Shown here piece by piece: positions 10,276 through 21,900 of a stretch of 64,000 nucleotides of DNA. The translations under genes were made by a program, and so were the position numbers. A model generated the notes under the pieces. The model made no database searches, had not been told where the DNA came from, and worked only from the letters and a program-made list of their open reading frames with translations. Position 1 is the stretch's first letter. Each line of letters begins with the position of its first letter. Source of the stretch: Platanthera guangdongensis (taxonomy: Eukaryota > Streptophyta > Magnoliopsida > Asparagales > Orchidaceae). The stretch is from contig CM077159.1 in NCBI GenBank assembly GCA_039583875.1, positions 3,142,666 through 3,206,665 of the forward strand. Reading direction: 5' to 3'.

Positions 10276-11460
10276 TTATTTGCGCAGAACGAGGTCAAAA
10301 CAACAATAGTCTTTTTGAGTGGTATAGTACCCTAAAAAGACACACTTGGTGGAACGGGGGGAAAGCTTATCGTGGGTAGCGGATAGAGCGTGAACAAAAG
10401 TCATACACCCAAAGACACGGAGAGGGAGAGGAAAAGGTTCCTTGCGAGGGTATAGAATGGAGAAGGGGGTCTGGCCGTGGAGAACCGTGGAGGGAAGACG
10501 ATTGATGAGGTAGCAGGCGAGGAGCACAGCGTAGCCCCAGTAGGAGCGGGGTACTTGCATCTGCGTCATGAGAGTGCGAGCGACATCAAGGAGGTGACAG
10601 TTTTTACGCTCTGCCACCCAATTCTGTTGGGAGGTGTAAACACAGGTGGTTTGATGAAAAAGACCATGTTGGCGAAAGAAAGATGAGAACTCATGACTAA
10701 GATATTCTTTAGCATTATCAGAGCGTAAAACTTTAATAGAAATGTCAAATTGAGTCTTAATCATAAAATAAAAGGATTGTCAGATAGAAAAGAGTTCAGA
10801 GCGATCTTTTAATAGATACACCCAGGTACATCTAGAAAAATCATCTATAAAGGTTACAAAGTAGGAACTACCCCGACCAACGGTAAGGGTAGGAGCAGGA
10901 CCCCAGACATCAGAATGAATGAGATCAAAAGGGCGAGAGGAGCCACGGCCTTGCTTCGGCAGGAAGGAGGAGCGATGATGTTTGCCAAGCTAACACGCAT
11001 CACAGTTGAGCGGAGAACTGGTCGGAGGTATGTGGGGCAGAAGCTGTCGAAGAATCCGAGGCGGAGTATGTCCAAGGCGAAGATGCCATTGAAGCAGATC
11101 TGTAGAGGAGGAGGAGTAGGCGGATAGAGCGGAAATGTTGTCAAGGAAGTAGAGGCCGCCGCTCTCAGTCCCAGTAGCAATCGCCCGCTGGGTCCTCGGG
11201 TCCTGAAAAGAACAAGAAGTGAGAGTGAATAAGATAGAGCACTGAAGTTGATGGCATAAAGTAGTAACAGATAATAAATTGCACGAGAACTTCAGTACAT
11301 AGAGAGTGTCCTCCAAGCGAAGCGACGGAGTGACTTGAACCATGCCCGTACCAAGAACCAGGGACGGTGAACCATCCGACACATGAACCGGGGGGAGCCG
11401 GTCATGCGTTTCAAGGAGAGAGAAGCAATGAGGGTTGGCAGTCATATGATTTGTATCACC
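10276..11460 (-). pseudogene. copia protease end, GAG-pre-integrase and integrase, interrupted
   Basis: In one frame the minus strand shows the protease signature (DSGDTNHMTAN) with a TGA just upstream (about 11473) where related proteins have Trp. Next is the GAG-pre-integrase HLRLGHTPP...CDAC, with a stop (TAG) directly after it near 10989. The integrase core follows: SDNAKEYLS (Asp) and WVAERKN (Glu), then the C-terminal FGCMTFVH...CVFLGYYTTQKDY. It ends with a TAA at 10276. Single-base changes account for the stops. The enzyme would insert the cDNA into the genome; here it cannot be made whole. Confidence 0.85.
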
Positions 11461-11472
11461 CGAGTCAATCAG

Positions 11473-12410
11473 TCATTTACCTTGGGTAACGACGTGGGCA
11501 CTACCTGAAGTCGTGGCCACAGAGGCAGATGACCGAGAGGAGGCAGAGGTCGAGGAAGGAGCATCACCGGAAGAGCGAAGATGAGGATGTTTCTGCCAGC
11601 AGCGGTCAACGGAATGGCCGGTACGACCATAGTGAGAGCAGAGGAACCTGGACGAACTACGCTCGCCTGAGTGGCTGCGGCCACTAGCCCCCCCCCCCCC
11701 CCCCACCCGCTGAGCCTGGTGAGCATAGGAGTCCTGGGAAGGGGGGAGGTCAACAGAGGCCGCTGGAGCAGCGAAGTAACAGCGGCAATGCGAGCCGCGG
11801 TGGCATCCAAAGTAGGAGATTCCGCCTCACCCAAGATCTGCTGGCGGATCATATCATAGGAATCGGTAAGACGGAGAAGATAACAAACAATCAGTAGTTC
11901 CTGGAAGTGTTTGTGTTGGTCGGCCAAGTCCGCGAAGAAGGGGCGATTTTGGAGGATCTCTACTCCAAGAGCCTGAACCTGCTAATAAGCCACAGTAGGA
12001 GACATGGAAGGGCGGGCGAAGAGGTCTGCATAAAGAGTATAAATGCGGGACGTCTGGCACCCCTTCAAATATAGAGCATCTAGGTGAAGCCAGGCGGCCT
12101 TGACCGTCTCATCATGGCGAATGATGGGAAGGCACTCATCAGAGAGGCTGTTGGCCAGCCAAGTGCGAACAAGGTCATCATTCGCATCCCAGTCATCAAA
12201 TTCAGGAGAGTGAAGAGGAGGAGGTTCATCGGTGAGGTGATGACGCTTGCGCTGAGAGAGAAGAAGAAAGGTGAAAGAAACGCTCCAATCGGGATAGTTG
12301 GAGCCAACAAGCGTAGAAAGCGTGCCAAGGTTGCCCGAAAGAGTAGGAGGAGGAGGAGCAGGAGTGGTGGAGGTAGAGATAACGGGGGTGGAGAGACCGG
12401 AAGTGGTCAT
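11473..12410 (-). pseudogene. copia gag, broken by a stop and a 17-base C run
   Basis: The first ATG in frame is at 12410 (MTTSGLSTPVIST). The capsid region reads LVGSNYPDWSVSF, WLANSLSDECLPII and CQTSRIYTLYADLFA and then meets a TAG at about 11982. The same frame continues from 11927 (HKHFQELLIVCYLLRL). At 11688-11704 a run of 17 C (G on the coding strand) shifts the frame. The zinc knuckle CSHYGRTGHSVDRC is then in the frame used by protease and integrase (11473-11706). Confidence 0.85.
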
Positions 12411-12843
12411 AGAGAAGGCAGGAGACCGCACGAGAAGAAGAGAAGCCGCAGGGAGAGAAAAAAGTAGAGCAAGCCGCACGACCTAAGGAGGAGGCCGGTA
12501 CACGAGAAAGAACCCGCAGCGAACAAGGACGAAACCACAGCGGGCTAAAAAGAAGAAGCTACAGCGACACGGTGACAGAACACCAGCGTCCAGGAAGCAG
12601 ACCAAGGCACATGGTAAGATGTCGCGCGAACTGAAAAAAGTCCGAGCGAACAGAAGAGAAGAGGAAGCAAAGGACCCAAGAGAACAGATCGAGAACAGAC
12701 CGAAGAAAGGCGCGCGAACAGGGAGAAGCCGCGCGAACAGCACAGCAGTCAGAAGAGAAAATAAGTCGCGAGAACAGGTCGTGGAAAGAAGAAACAAGCC
12801 GCACGTGCAGAGATAGAGCTTAGTCAGGTGGAAAGGACTGAGT

Positions 12844-12855
12844 GCTCTGATACCA
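12844..12855 (-). promoter_or_regulatory. Primer binding site of nested copia
   Basis: TGGTATCAGAGC on the minus strand, directly after the 5' LTR; complementary to the 3' end of initiator tRNA-Met, the usual copia primer. Confidence 0.93.
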
Positions 12856-13288
12856 TGTGAAAGTAGCGAACACGCAGCTAACAAACGGACAGAAATTTGA
12901 ATAATTAAAATTTTATTATCCGAAAAAGATATCATTTACGAAGGTATGACCACCCTTTTATAGAATGGAGGAGATATGAGAGAGTACAAACAAACAATGT
13001 GGGACTAAACATGTACATGACTGAGCGGCTAGAAATTAAAGAGACCGCACAGGCCGCGCGGTTAGACAGATGGGTTAACCGCTCGGCAACTCCAGCAGGA
13101 TAAGAACATGTCGCAATAGGAGACCGATAGACCGCCCGGTCTCCATGCTTCTGAGTGAGACCGCCACACCGCTCGGACTACAAACAACAACAGTCTGAAT
13201 ATGAACCTGCTGGGAAGGAACCGCTAGACCGTGCAGTCAACAAACCGCCAGACAAGACCGCAAGGCCGCCCGGTCTAATACTTCAACA
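12856..13288 (-). repeat. 5' LTR of nested copia
   Basis: 433 bp, same length as the other LTR, with a TATAAAAGG promoter element at 12954-12962 (minus strand). Followed by the TSD copy ATTAA. Confidence 0.95.
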
Positions 13289-13293
13289 ATTAA

Positions 13294-14506
13294 ATGATGC
13301 TTGGCTCGACCCCCTCCCAATTTCGAAGTGGCCCACTTTTGTTAATGTTAACAGCCTACCAGACCGTGTGGCGGATTTTCTGGATGATACGGGACAGTGG
13401 GATGACCAGCTGCTCTCCCATTTGGTGCCGAATTGATTCTTTTAATCAAGAAATTGCCTCATGCTAGTGCGGTTGAAGCCGATAGACTTGTTTGGGCCCA
13501 AACCGAGAATGAAGCCATGGCTGATGTTGCAACCTATGATGCTGAATGCCTTTCGTCCGGCTTCTCCGGCCATAACTGTTGGAAAATCAAAGTTCAGCCA
13601 AGAATGGTGACGCACATTTGGCGGGCCGTCAATGCCCTACTGCCTACGCATTCTTGGCTATATTATCATCGGCTCTGCAATGATGCACAATGCCCATGGG
13701 GATGCGGTTTTGAGGAAACAATCGAGCATATATTTAGTGGATGCACTTTCCTATCAAAAATTCAACTGGAGGCATCACGGCTTGGACTCCCTTCCAATAT
13801 CCTGAACCGAGACATCATGGAATTCCTGCAGAGTGAACAGCAAACTAGTAATGAACCGGATACAGCAACCTTCCTCGCCTCTATTGCATATTACATTTGG
13901 AAAGCACAGAATTGTCATGTCCATGGAAAACCTTACATGCAGCCAGCTACTATCTTAATCAATGCTTTACATGATACATCACGCGGACACTGGGCGTCAA
14001 CTTGTAACCCACAATATACTTGGACGCCCCCGCCCGTTGGATGGATAAAAATGAACTTTGACGGTTCGGTGATGGAGAACAACGTAGCCGGTCTAGGTTG
14101 CGCAATCCGTGATAATTATGGAGGACTAATTGCTTCTTTGGGCGTGCCACATCGAAGTAGATCAATCTCCATGACCGAATTTCATGCCGCCTATGCTGTA
14201 CTCAAACTGTCCGCACAATTTGCTTCCGGATACAGTGGGGCCATCTTGGAAGGGGACTCTTCCGACGCATGCTAAACGTTGCACAGAATTTTTGTCGGAT
14301 GCTACATTGACGAGTGTGAATCCAATATGGCCCACCTACTTCCCGCCTTCCCAAAAGTGATAATATCCCTCGTCAACCGCAAAGCGAACTCTATGGTAGA
14401 TCACCATGCAAAGAATGCATGTTTTTTGGAGTTTATGTGGGAAAGGGGTATACCCCTAACCACGCTTCTTGCGCAGCTGTTGACGCATGATGCTAATTAT
14501 GTATAA
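13294..14506 (+). pseudogene. LINE ORF2, second part: zf-RVT and RNase H after the copia insertion
   Basis: The reading continues from the LINE part ending at 7897. The stretch 13433-14275 is open for 280 codons, with the RVT zinc region CPWGCGFEETIEHIFSGC near codons 96-113 and RNase H blocks MNFDGSV, MTEFHAAYAVL and LEGDSSDA. A stop at 14273-14275 separates the C-terminus (14279-14506, ending WERGIPLTTLL). It is homologous to 2523-3369 and 17814-18793 in the same window. Confidence 0.85.
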
Positions 14507-14529
14507 TCTGTACTTTTCCTTTCCTGCAC

Positions 14530-14532
<3 letters not shown>

Positions 14533-14594
<62 letters not shown>
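14533..14594. repeat. (TA)n microsatellite at LINE 3' end
   Basis: About 31 TA dinucleotides, 17 bp before the LINE/18S junction. Shorter TA runs sit at the same place in the LINE tails at 2461 and 3390, so this is an expanded feature of this 3' UTR type and takes the place of a poly(A) tail. Confidence 0.95.
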
Positions 14595-14595
<1 letters not shown>

Positions 14596-14611
14596 CTACG
14601 GGCAAATTCAA

Positions 14612-14713
14612 GGAACCCAAAAACTTTGATTTCTCACAAGGTGCCGGCGGAGTCCTAAGAGCAACATCCGCCGATCTCTGGTCGGCATTATTTATGGTTG
14701 AGACTAGGATGAC

Positions 14714-14768
<55 letters not shown>

Positions 14769-14787
14769 ACAAATGCTTTCCCAGTGG
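14612..14787 (-). rRNA. 18S rRNA fragment (176 nt, antisense), duplicated target
   Basis: Antisense 18S beginning exactly at GGAACCC and ending at CCCAGTGG. The same 176-nt segment is present again at 15030-15205, on the other side of the short LINE copy. Confidence 0.9.
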
Positions 14788-15029
14788 GCCGGGAGGCTAA
14801 CCGTGTGGCGGACCATTGTGCGAGGCTGGCGGTTTAGGGGGACTTCTTGTGGGATGCTGGAATTGGGGCGGATGACACCTTTATTAGGCTGATGGCTTCT
14901 GACTGCAAGGGCCTTGAGGGCAGTTCATTGTTTCCCTTGGCTTTGACTTGTTGTTTTTCTTGTTGCTCCCTTTTGTCTCTCACCTGTAATTTCTTGTTTA
15001 TTTTTGGTTAATACAATTGCAAATTTCAA
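14788..15029 (+). mobile_element. Short 5'-truncated LINE copy (second 3'-end type) at the 18S target
   Basis: 242 bp comprising the last part of an RNase H frame (GFFLWDAGIGA-like ending) and a 3' UTR that ends CAATTGCAAATTTCAA, joined to GGAACCC of 18S. It is closely similar (about 90% by eye) to the reverse complement of 17712-17955, the 3' end of the long minus-strand LINE. No poly(A). Confidence 0.85.
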
Positions 15030-15136
15030 GGAACCCAAAAAATTTGATTTCTCACAAGGTGCCGGCGGAGTCCTAAGAGCAACATCCGTCGATCCATGGT
15101 CGGCATCGTTTATGGTTGATACTAGGACAATATCTT

Positions 15137-15203
<67 letters not shown>

Positions 15204-16141
15204 GGTTTGTCTTTCATAAATCCAAGAATTTCACCTTTGACTATGAAATACGAATGCCCCCGACCGTCCCTCTTAATCATTACTCTGATCCCGAAGGCCA
15301 ACATAATAGGACCGAAATCCTGTGATGTTATCTCATGCTAACGTATCCAGAGCATAGGCATGCTTTGAGCACTCTAATTTCTTCAAAGTAACAGCACCAG
15401 AGGAATGACCTGACAAATTAAGGCCAGGAACGCATCAGCGGTATAAAGGATAGACACAGCGGTGCACACCGTGAGGCAGACCGACCGACCCAACACAAAG
15501 TCCAACTACAAGCTTTTTAACTGCAACAACTTAAATATACGCTATTGGAGCTAGAATTACCGCGGCTACTGGCACCAGACTTGCCCTCCAATGGATCCTC
15601 GTTAAGGGATTGAGATTGTACTCATTCCAATTACTAGACTCAAAGAGCCCAGTATTGTTATTTATTGTCACTACCTCCCCGTGTTAGGATTGGGTAATTT
15701 GCGCGTCTGCTGCCTTCCTTTGATGTAGTAGCCGTCTCTCTGGCTCCCTCTCTGGAATCGAACCCTAATACTCCGTCACCCGTCACCACCATCGTAGGCC
15801 ACTATAATACCATCGAAAGTTGATAGGGCAGATATTCGAATGATGCATCTCCGACACAAAAGGCCATCTGATCTGACAAGTTATCATGAATCATCAGGGC
15901 AACATGCAAAACCTGCGTCGACCTTTTACCTAATAAATGCGTCCCTTCCAAAAGTCGGGGATTTGGTGCACGTATTAGCTCTAGAATTACAACGATTATC
16001 CGAGTACCACGTACCATCAAACAAACTCTAACTGATTTAATGAGCCATTCACAGTTTCACAGTCTGAAATAGTTCATACTTACACATGCATGGCTTAATC
16101 TTTGAGACAAGCATATGACTACTGGCAGGATCAACCAGGTA
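15030..16141 (-). rRNA. 18S rRNA, 5' 1112 nt (minus strand, truncated at the LINE site)
   Basis: Antisense small-subunit rRNA. Its 5' end (TACCTGGTTGATCCTGCCAG) is at 16141, and the 530-loop (CAGCAGCCGCGGTAATTCC region, here antisense near 15560, with a change) and other conserved blocks are readable. It stops at GGAACCC where the LINE begins. Its length, 1112 nt, equals that of the plus-strand copy 16600-17711. Scattered substitutions suggest a pseudogene. Confidence 0.93.
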
Positions 16142-16599
16142 GCACAACCTCAACACAACATGAAAGCAGCCAAACCATTCACCATCAGCAGGCGAAAGGA
16201 AGGGAGAAATCTTGGTTGTACAGGTTAAGAGGCAAGTTTGCCTCAAAAATAACTCACATTAACAAGGTTACAATGACACAAAATATGCTTTTAATTTGCT
16301 GCTTCATATAACAACATCGTGCAGAGGAAAGATTGATCATATCATTTGATCAGCTATTTGGCGAGACGTATGTGCCTACCTAAACATCCAGTTTGCTGGT
16401 TGTTGATCTGTAACTCTGCATGATGTTGTTATATGAAGCAGCAAATTAAAAGTATATTTAGGTGTCATTGTAACCTTGTTAATGTGAGTTATTTTGGAGG
16501 CAAACTTGACTCTTAACCTATACAACCATGATTTCTCCCTTCCTTTCGCCTGCTGATGTTGACTGGTTTGGCTGCTTTCATGTTGTGTTGAGGTTGTGC
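16142..16599. other. Spacer between head-to-head 18S copies (external transcribed spacer in both orientations)
   Basis: The 175 bp next to each 18S 5' end are inverted copies of each other (GCACAACCTCAACACAAC... on the left). The right arm extends further, to about 16345, and matches the spacer upstream of the third 18S (47404-47660). The centre of symmetry is near 16318-16345, where a short AT-rich joint, TGATCATATCATTTGATCA, occurs. No gene is visible. Confidence 0.8.
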
Positions 16600-17503
16600 T
16601 ACCTGGTTGATCCTGCCAGTAGTCATATGCTTGTCTCAAAGATTAAGCCATGCATGTGTAAGTATGAACCATTTCAGACTATGAAACTGTGAATGACTCA
16701 TTAAATCAGTTATAGTTTGTTTGATGGTACGTGCTACTTGGATAACCATAGTAATTCTAGAGCTAATACGTGCACCAAATCCCCGACTTTTGGAAGGGAC
16801 GCATTTATTAGGTAAAAGGTCGACGCAGGTTTTGCCTGTTGCCCTGATGATTCATGATAACTTGTCAGAGCGTATGGCCTTTTGTGTCGACGATGCATCA
16901 TTTGAATATCTTCCTATCAACTTTCGATGGTAGGATAGTGGCCTACCATGGTGGTGATGGGTGACGGAGAATTAGGGTTCGATTCCGGAGAGGGAGCCTG
17001 AGAGACAGCTACCACATCCAAGGAAGGCAGCAGACGCGCAAATTACCCAATCCTAACATGGGGAGGTAGTGACACTAAATAACAATACTGGGCTCTTTGA
17101 GTCCGGTAATTGGAATGAGTACAATCTAAATCCCATAACGAGGATCCATTGGAGGGCAAGTCTGGTGCCAGCAGCCGCGGTAATTCCAGCTCCAATAGCG
17201 TATATTTAAGTTGTTGTAGTTAAAAAAGCTCATAGTTGGACTTTGGGTTGGGTCGATCGGTCCGCCTCACGGTGTGCACCGCTGTGCCTATCCCTTATAC
17301 CGGCGACGCGTTCCTAGCCTTAATTGGTCGGGTCGTTCCTCCGGTGCTGTTACTTTGAAGAAATTAGAGTGCTCAAAGCAAGCCTACACTCTAGATACAT
17401 TAGCATGGGATAACATCACAGGATTTCGGTCCTATTATGTTGGCCTTCGGGATCAGAGTAATGATTAAGAGGGACGGTCGGGGCATTCGTATTTCATAGT
17501 CAG

Positions 17504-17535
<32 letters not shown>

Positions 17536-17557
17536 CACTGCGAAAGCATTTGCCAAT

Positions 17558-17593
<36 letters not shown>

Positions 17594-17594
17594 T

Positions 17595-17631
<37 letters not shown>

Positions 17632-17711
17632 ATGATGCCGACCAGGGCTCGGTGGATGTTACTCTTAGGACTCCGCTGGCACCTTTTGAGAAATCAAAGT
17701 TTTTGGGTTCC
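16600..17711 (+). rRNA. 18S rRNA, 5' part of the interrupted rDNA unit
   Basis: Begins TACCTGGTTGATCCTGCCAG at 16600 and contains the intact 530-loop GTGCCAGCAGCCGCGG near 17164. It ends TTTTTGGGTTCC at 17711, where a LINE interrupts it. The matching 3' part starts at 28272. The two parts together are about 1807 nt, close to the plant length; the six G normally following GGGTTCC are absent. The unit cannot give a normal 18S. Confidence 0.95.
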
Positions 17712-17813
17712 TTGAAATTTGCAATTGCATTAACCAAAAATAAACAAGAAATTACAGGGGAGAGACAAAAGGGAGCAACAAGAAAAACAACAAGTCAAAG
17801 CCAAGGGAAATAA

Positions 17814-20800
17814 TCAATTGCCCTCAAGGCCCATGTAGTCAAAAGCCATCAGCCCAATAAAGGTGTTGTTCGCCCCAATTCCAGCATCCCACATGAAGTC
17901 CCCCTGAACCACCAGCCTCGCACAATGGTCCTCCGCACGGTTAGCCTCCCGACCTTCCTGCTGGAACCGCACTGTCGCAAAGTCCGAGAGAAATGTGAGG
18001 TCCAACTCCCCCGGGTAGGTATTGGGTCGTGCCGATCCGTGAGATGCCTTCCTATAGAAATCCAGGACATTGGAAGCATCCCCCTCAATGATAATGCCCT
18101 TTGCCGCGAGAAGCGCCGGTGAAAACACTCGCCGAATAGCCAGAATCGCTTCAAGTTTCACACGCCCCAGGTCCCAATGCTGTCAAGCAAAACCGGCTGC
18201 CATCAAGACCTCGCTGACCTCCATTCTGACGATGAGACCAAGTCACGCACACCTGGAAGGGAGGAGAGAACCATCCACATTGACTTTGATCCACCCGGGC
18301 GGTGGGGGCACCAAGAGGGGGTACGGAATAGCCCCGAGGTGTGAGAGGTGCACAACATCCAAGGATTTGACCATGGTCAAATAGGGTAAGGTTTTCCACA
18401 ACAAATGTCGTAATAACCAAGGGGGGCCTCCCTATTATGAACCTTAGCATTCTGCGCGCGCCAGCATTGGTAAGCCACATAACATACAAGACGGATCAGC
18501 TGGAGGGCGTCCCTACCCCGTTGTCGTGCCGCAAATTCAACCTCCGCCCACGTCCAACCAATAGGAAGCCACATTCCCCACCTATATAGTTTCTTTCCGA
18601 CAGCCTGAAGCCAGCTGCACCCGCCAACAAGGTGATCCTGATTCTCCATACCAGCGCAGCCCCAAGGGCATAGAGAGCTCTCCGCCAACCCACGGCGATG
18701 TCGCCACGCACGGGTAGGGAGCGCATCCCAGACGAGCCGCCAACAAAAGAATCTCTCCCGAGGGTGTAAATGAAGACACTTGAGCCAGCTCACATCCTTA
18801 ACTGGAAGGGAAGGCAGGGAGTGGGGGTAAGCTAAAGTAGATATTCCTTTTCCACTTAACTAGGATAACAGCTCCGGAGTATCATCGCCCCCACCGCCCG
18901 GATGGAGAAGTAAAATGGCATTCCTAAGGTCCCGCCCCACAACCTGATCCAGAAGCTCCACTTCCCATTCATTATCCGCATCCATAAGGTCAGCCACCGT
19001 GAGGCCCTCCAGAGTCGAGCTATCAACAAACGTAGGCCAGTGATCCAGGGGGTATCAAAGATCCACATGTCCTGCAGAGCCGCAACCCGCCTACCGTTGT
19101 CAATACGCCAACGAATAATGGGTGCAAGACTAGAGAGACTATGTCGGAGGGCCGCCCACACCGGAGAATCAGAGCTATTGGAGGAAGGGTCACCTATGCG
19201 TCTTCCGTACTTCTCGAGCAGGACGGCCTCAAAAAGAGAGGTGGGAGTCGTCAGCAAATCCCAGGCCAGTCGTGCCCTCAAAGGGCCTTCCTAATATAGC
19301 AATCGGCGGAGACCCAGCCCCCCGGCCTGCTCCGGCAAGCAAATAATATCCCACTGTACATAGTGCAAACCCCAAAGAGTCGCATTATTCTGCCATAGGA
19401 AGTTACGGGCCAATTTTTCAACCGTCTCGAGCACCGCACGTGGGAGGGCGGAATGGGTCATCGCATACACCGGGCCAGACAAGAACGAAAAGCGGAGCAA
19501 GGCGACACGGTCTGCCAAGGACAAATGGTGATTACCCCACTAATGAATCTTGTGCTTCCATTGGATCAACAAGGCAACGAAGTCAGCCTTGGTGAGCTTC
19601 CATAAGGCGCATTGAATGCCCAGGTAATCGAGTTCCTCAACCTTCTGGAACCCCAGGTTACGAGCCCACCGTTCCCCAAGCCACCCTGGCATCGCCTTGC
19701 TAGCCAACACCATAGATTTAGCTTTATTAATTCGTTGTCCAGTCCACCTGTAGTAAGCTTCCAGCAGTGTTGAGCCCTCCCGAACCGCCTCAGAGTTTGC
19801 CAGAGCGAAGAGGAGCACGTCATCAGCATAAAGAAGATGCGAAAGGTGGGGGCCATCCGGGGAGAGAGGGAAACCCAGAGCCGCACCACTTGCGTGGATA
19901 GCAGAAGAGAGCAACTCAGAGCACAAGATAAAGAGGTAGGGCGACAAGGGGCAGCCTTGTCGGAATCCGCAGGCCCCCTCAATCCAGCCAGATCCGCGAC
20001 CATTGATCAGCAAGGTGAATGACGGGGCTTGGACACATTGAAGCAACCAGTTGGAAAATCGGGAGGGAAAACCGAACCGAGAGAGGACCTACTCCAGCGT
20101 TTGCCAGCTCAATCTGTCATAAGCCTGCTCGATATCCACCTTAACAGCCAGCAGTTCCTCCTTGGAAGTTGAAACCCGCAGCTTTTTAATGACCTCCTGG
20201 GCAATGATACATTGGTGGGAGATGCTTCGCCCCGGGACGAACTCACCCTGCTCCGGAGAAATGAGGTGCGAGAGGACACACTTCAGCTGACCCACCAGTA
20301 TCTTCGAAGAAATTTTATAGACCGTTTGGGATAATGGGCCGAAACTTCTCTAGTCTATCAGCATGTGGCACCTTGGGGATAAGCACCACCACAGTCTTTT
20401 TCCAGTCAACCGGGATGATCCCCGAATCAAAGAATTCCCTCACCGCCCTGTACACGTCCGAACCCGCAACATCCCAAAAAATTTGAAAAAAAGATGCAGT
20501 CATATCGTCCCAGCCCGGGGCCCGGTTGGGCTTGAGAGAGCCCACCATCGCCCAGATTTCTGCATCGGTAACCTCATGAAGTAGCTCTGCAGCACGTGGA
20601 GGGATGACCCCCGCCCGATCTTCAAAGGACGGCCAATCCTCCAAAACAAGTGGGTCGCACCGCCACTTCTGCGCAAAGAATTGTACAAAGGACTATTCAA
20701 TGACTTCCGGGTCCTCCGAGATCACTGTGTCAGCAATCTCAACCTGGAGGATGTGGTTCTCACACCGTCGGGCCGACGCCATGGAATGGAAGTAGGCAGT

Positions 20801-21900
20801 ATTAGCATCCCCCTGTTGGATCCATCGCACTTTCGCTCTTTGACGCCACCACGAATTTAGACGGGATAAGGTAGCCGAGAGAGCTTTCACCTTATCGATG
20901 AGCGTGGAAGCATCCTTGTCAGACCAATCAACCCCCCGACATTCTCGAGCCTGAAGTTCTGCCACCTCAGTTTCCAAAGAAACCTTAAATTTGTCCAGAT
21001 CCGCTAGTTTGTTTTGGCTCCAAAAGAATAAGGCCTGAAGTGTGCACAGGCATTTGGTGCGAAGAACCTCCGTCGGACTCCCAGATCCATGCCGACACCA
21101 ATTCTTTTGGACCACACCTCTGGCTGCAGGAAAGGAAAGCCAGGTGTCTTCAAACCTCATCCAATTGTGACCGGGTTGCCCACTAGCTTCGGTCAGGGGC
21201 AGCAGCACCGGGCAATGGTCAGAGTCAACCCGATTCAAATGTCGCACCCGGGCCATAGGAAGGAGATCTCAACCCTCAGTATTGGTCAGGACCCGATCCA
21301 GCCTGATCCAGATACGTCCCCCCAGGTTGATTATTACACTAAGTGAATCGCGGCCCCGCAAAATCAATTTCCCTCAGGTCCTCTAAGGTGAAAGCCTCCT
21401 CCATTTCACGCGCACCAGCCGAATACACAAACTCGTTCCCACCCATCTTCTCCTCAGGTTGCAGGATACAATTAAAGTCTCCCCCCCCCACCAACGAAAG
21501 CTGGCGTAGAACCGTTCATCCAGCCATTCAACACGGACCAGATTGCCCGGCAAATGTATAAGTCCTTATTGGCGTAGATAAATGCGACAAGCATGCGGGG
21601 GAGGTGTGTGAACATAACCCAGCCCACCACGCACTGCAGCCCCTTCTCCAACACCTCAAACTTCGCATCAGAAGCCTTCCATAGAACAAAAATACCCCCC
21701 GCCTTCCCAGCCGCAGGTTGATGAAAAAAATCCCAGCCACGGCCCGCAAGTCTGTCCACCTCCGCACGGGGAATATCCATCATCTTAGTCTCAAGCAGTC
21801 CAATCAGCCCCAGCCCATGTTGGAGAATGAGGTCCCGGAGATAGTTGCGCGTACCCTTTTTACGCACACCCTGACAGTTCCAAAATAGGATGTTAGACAT
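17814..21900 (-). pseudogene. LINE ORF2: APE endonuclease, RT, zf-RVT, RNase H (degenerate)
   Basis: The ORF2 start is probably the ATG at 21900 (MSNILFWNCQGVRKKG). Endonuclease blocks: LLETKM, GGIFVLWK, then the GGDFN box broken by a C9 run at 21481-21489, and DSDHCPVLLPL near 21200. RT blocks: APGWDDMTASFF (about 20510), VVVLIPKVPHADRLEKFRPI (about 20340-20400), EQGEFVPGRSISH, VKVDIEQAYDRLSW, GACGFRQGCPLSPYLF (about 19960) and the catalytic LLYADDVLLFA (about 19810). The zinc region CPWGCAGMENQDHLVGGCSW is near 18640, and RNase H has VDGS near 18270 and IIIEGDASNV near 18080. The domain order is that of plant L1 elements with RNase H. Confidence 0.88.

Larger units (their letters stand above)
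7898..13288 (-). mobile_element. Complete Ty1/copia element with 433-bp LTRs, nested in the LINE
   Basis: Bounded by a perfect 5-bp target duplication ATTAA (7893-7897 and 13289-13293). LTRs are 7898-8330 and 12856-13288, both 433 bp, beginning TGTTGAAG and ending TTTCACA in element orientation. By eye I count about 18 substitutions and no indels between them (about 96% identity). The primer binding site (12844-12855) matches initiator tRNA-Met, and a polypurine tract lies at 8331-8340. Coding order on the minus strand is gag, protease, integrase, RT, RNase H, which defines copia. Stops in gag, protease and integrase make it non-autonomous, but the RT-RNase H frame is intact. Confidence 0.95.
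3435..14611 (+). mobile_element. Long L1-type LINE at the 18S target, split by copia (7898-13293)
   Basis: Plus-strand LINE with a 5' UTR of about 330 bp (3435-3764, no ORF recognised), ORF1, an ORF2 with APE-like endonuclease, reverse transcriptase, zf-RVT and RNase H, and a 3' UTR ending in a long TA run, GCTACGGGCAAATTCAA, and the 18S target at 14612. After removal of the 5391-bp copia plus one TSD copy the LINE is about 5.8 kb, normal for a plant L1. It carries many stops and frameshifts, an 18-base G run, and no poly(A) tail. It sits immediately behind another LINE at the same target, so the pair is a head-to-tail pile-up. Confidence 0.85.
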
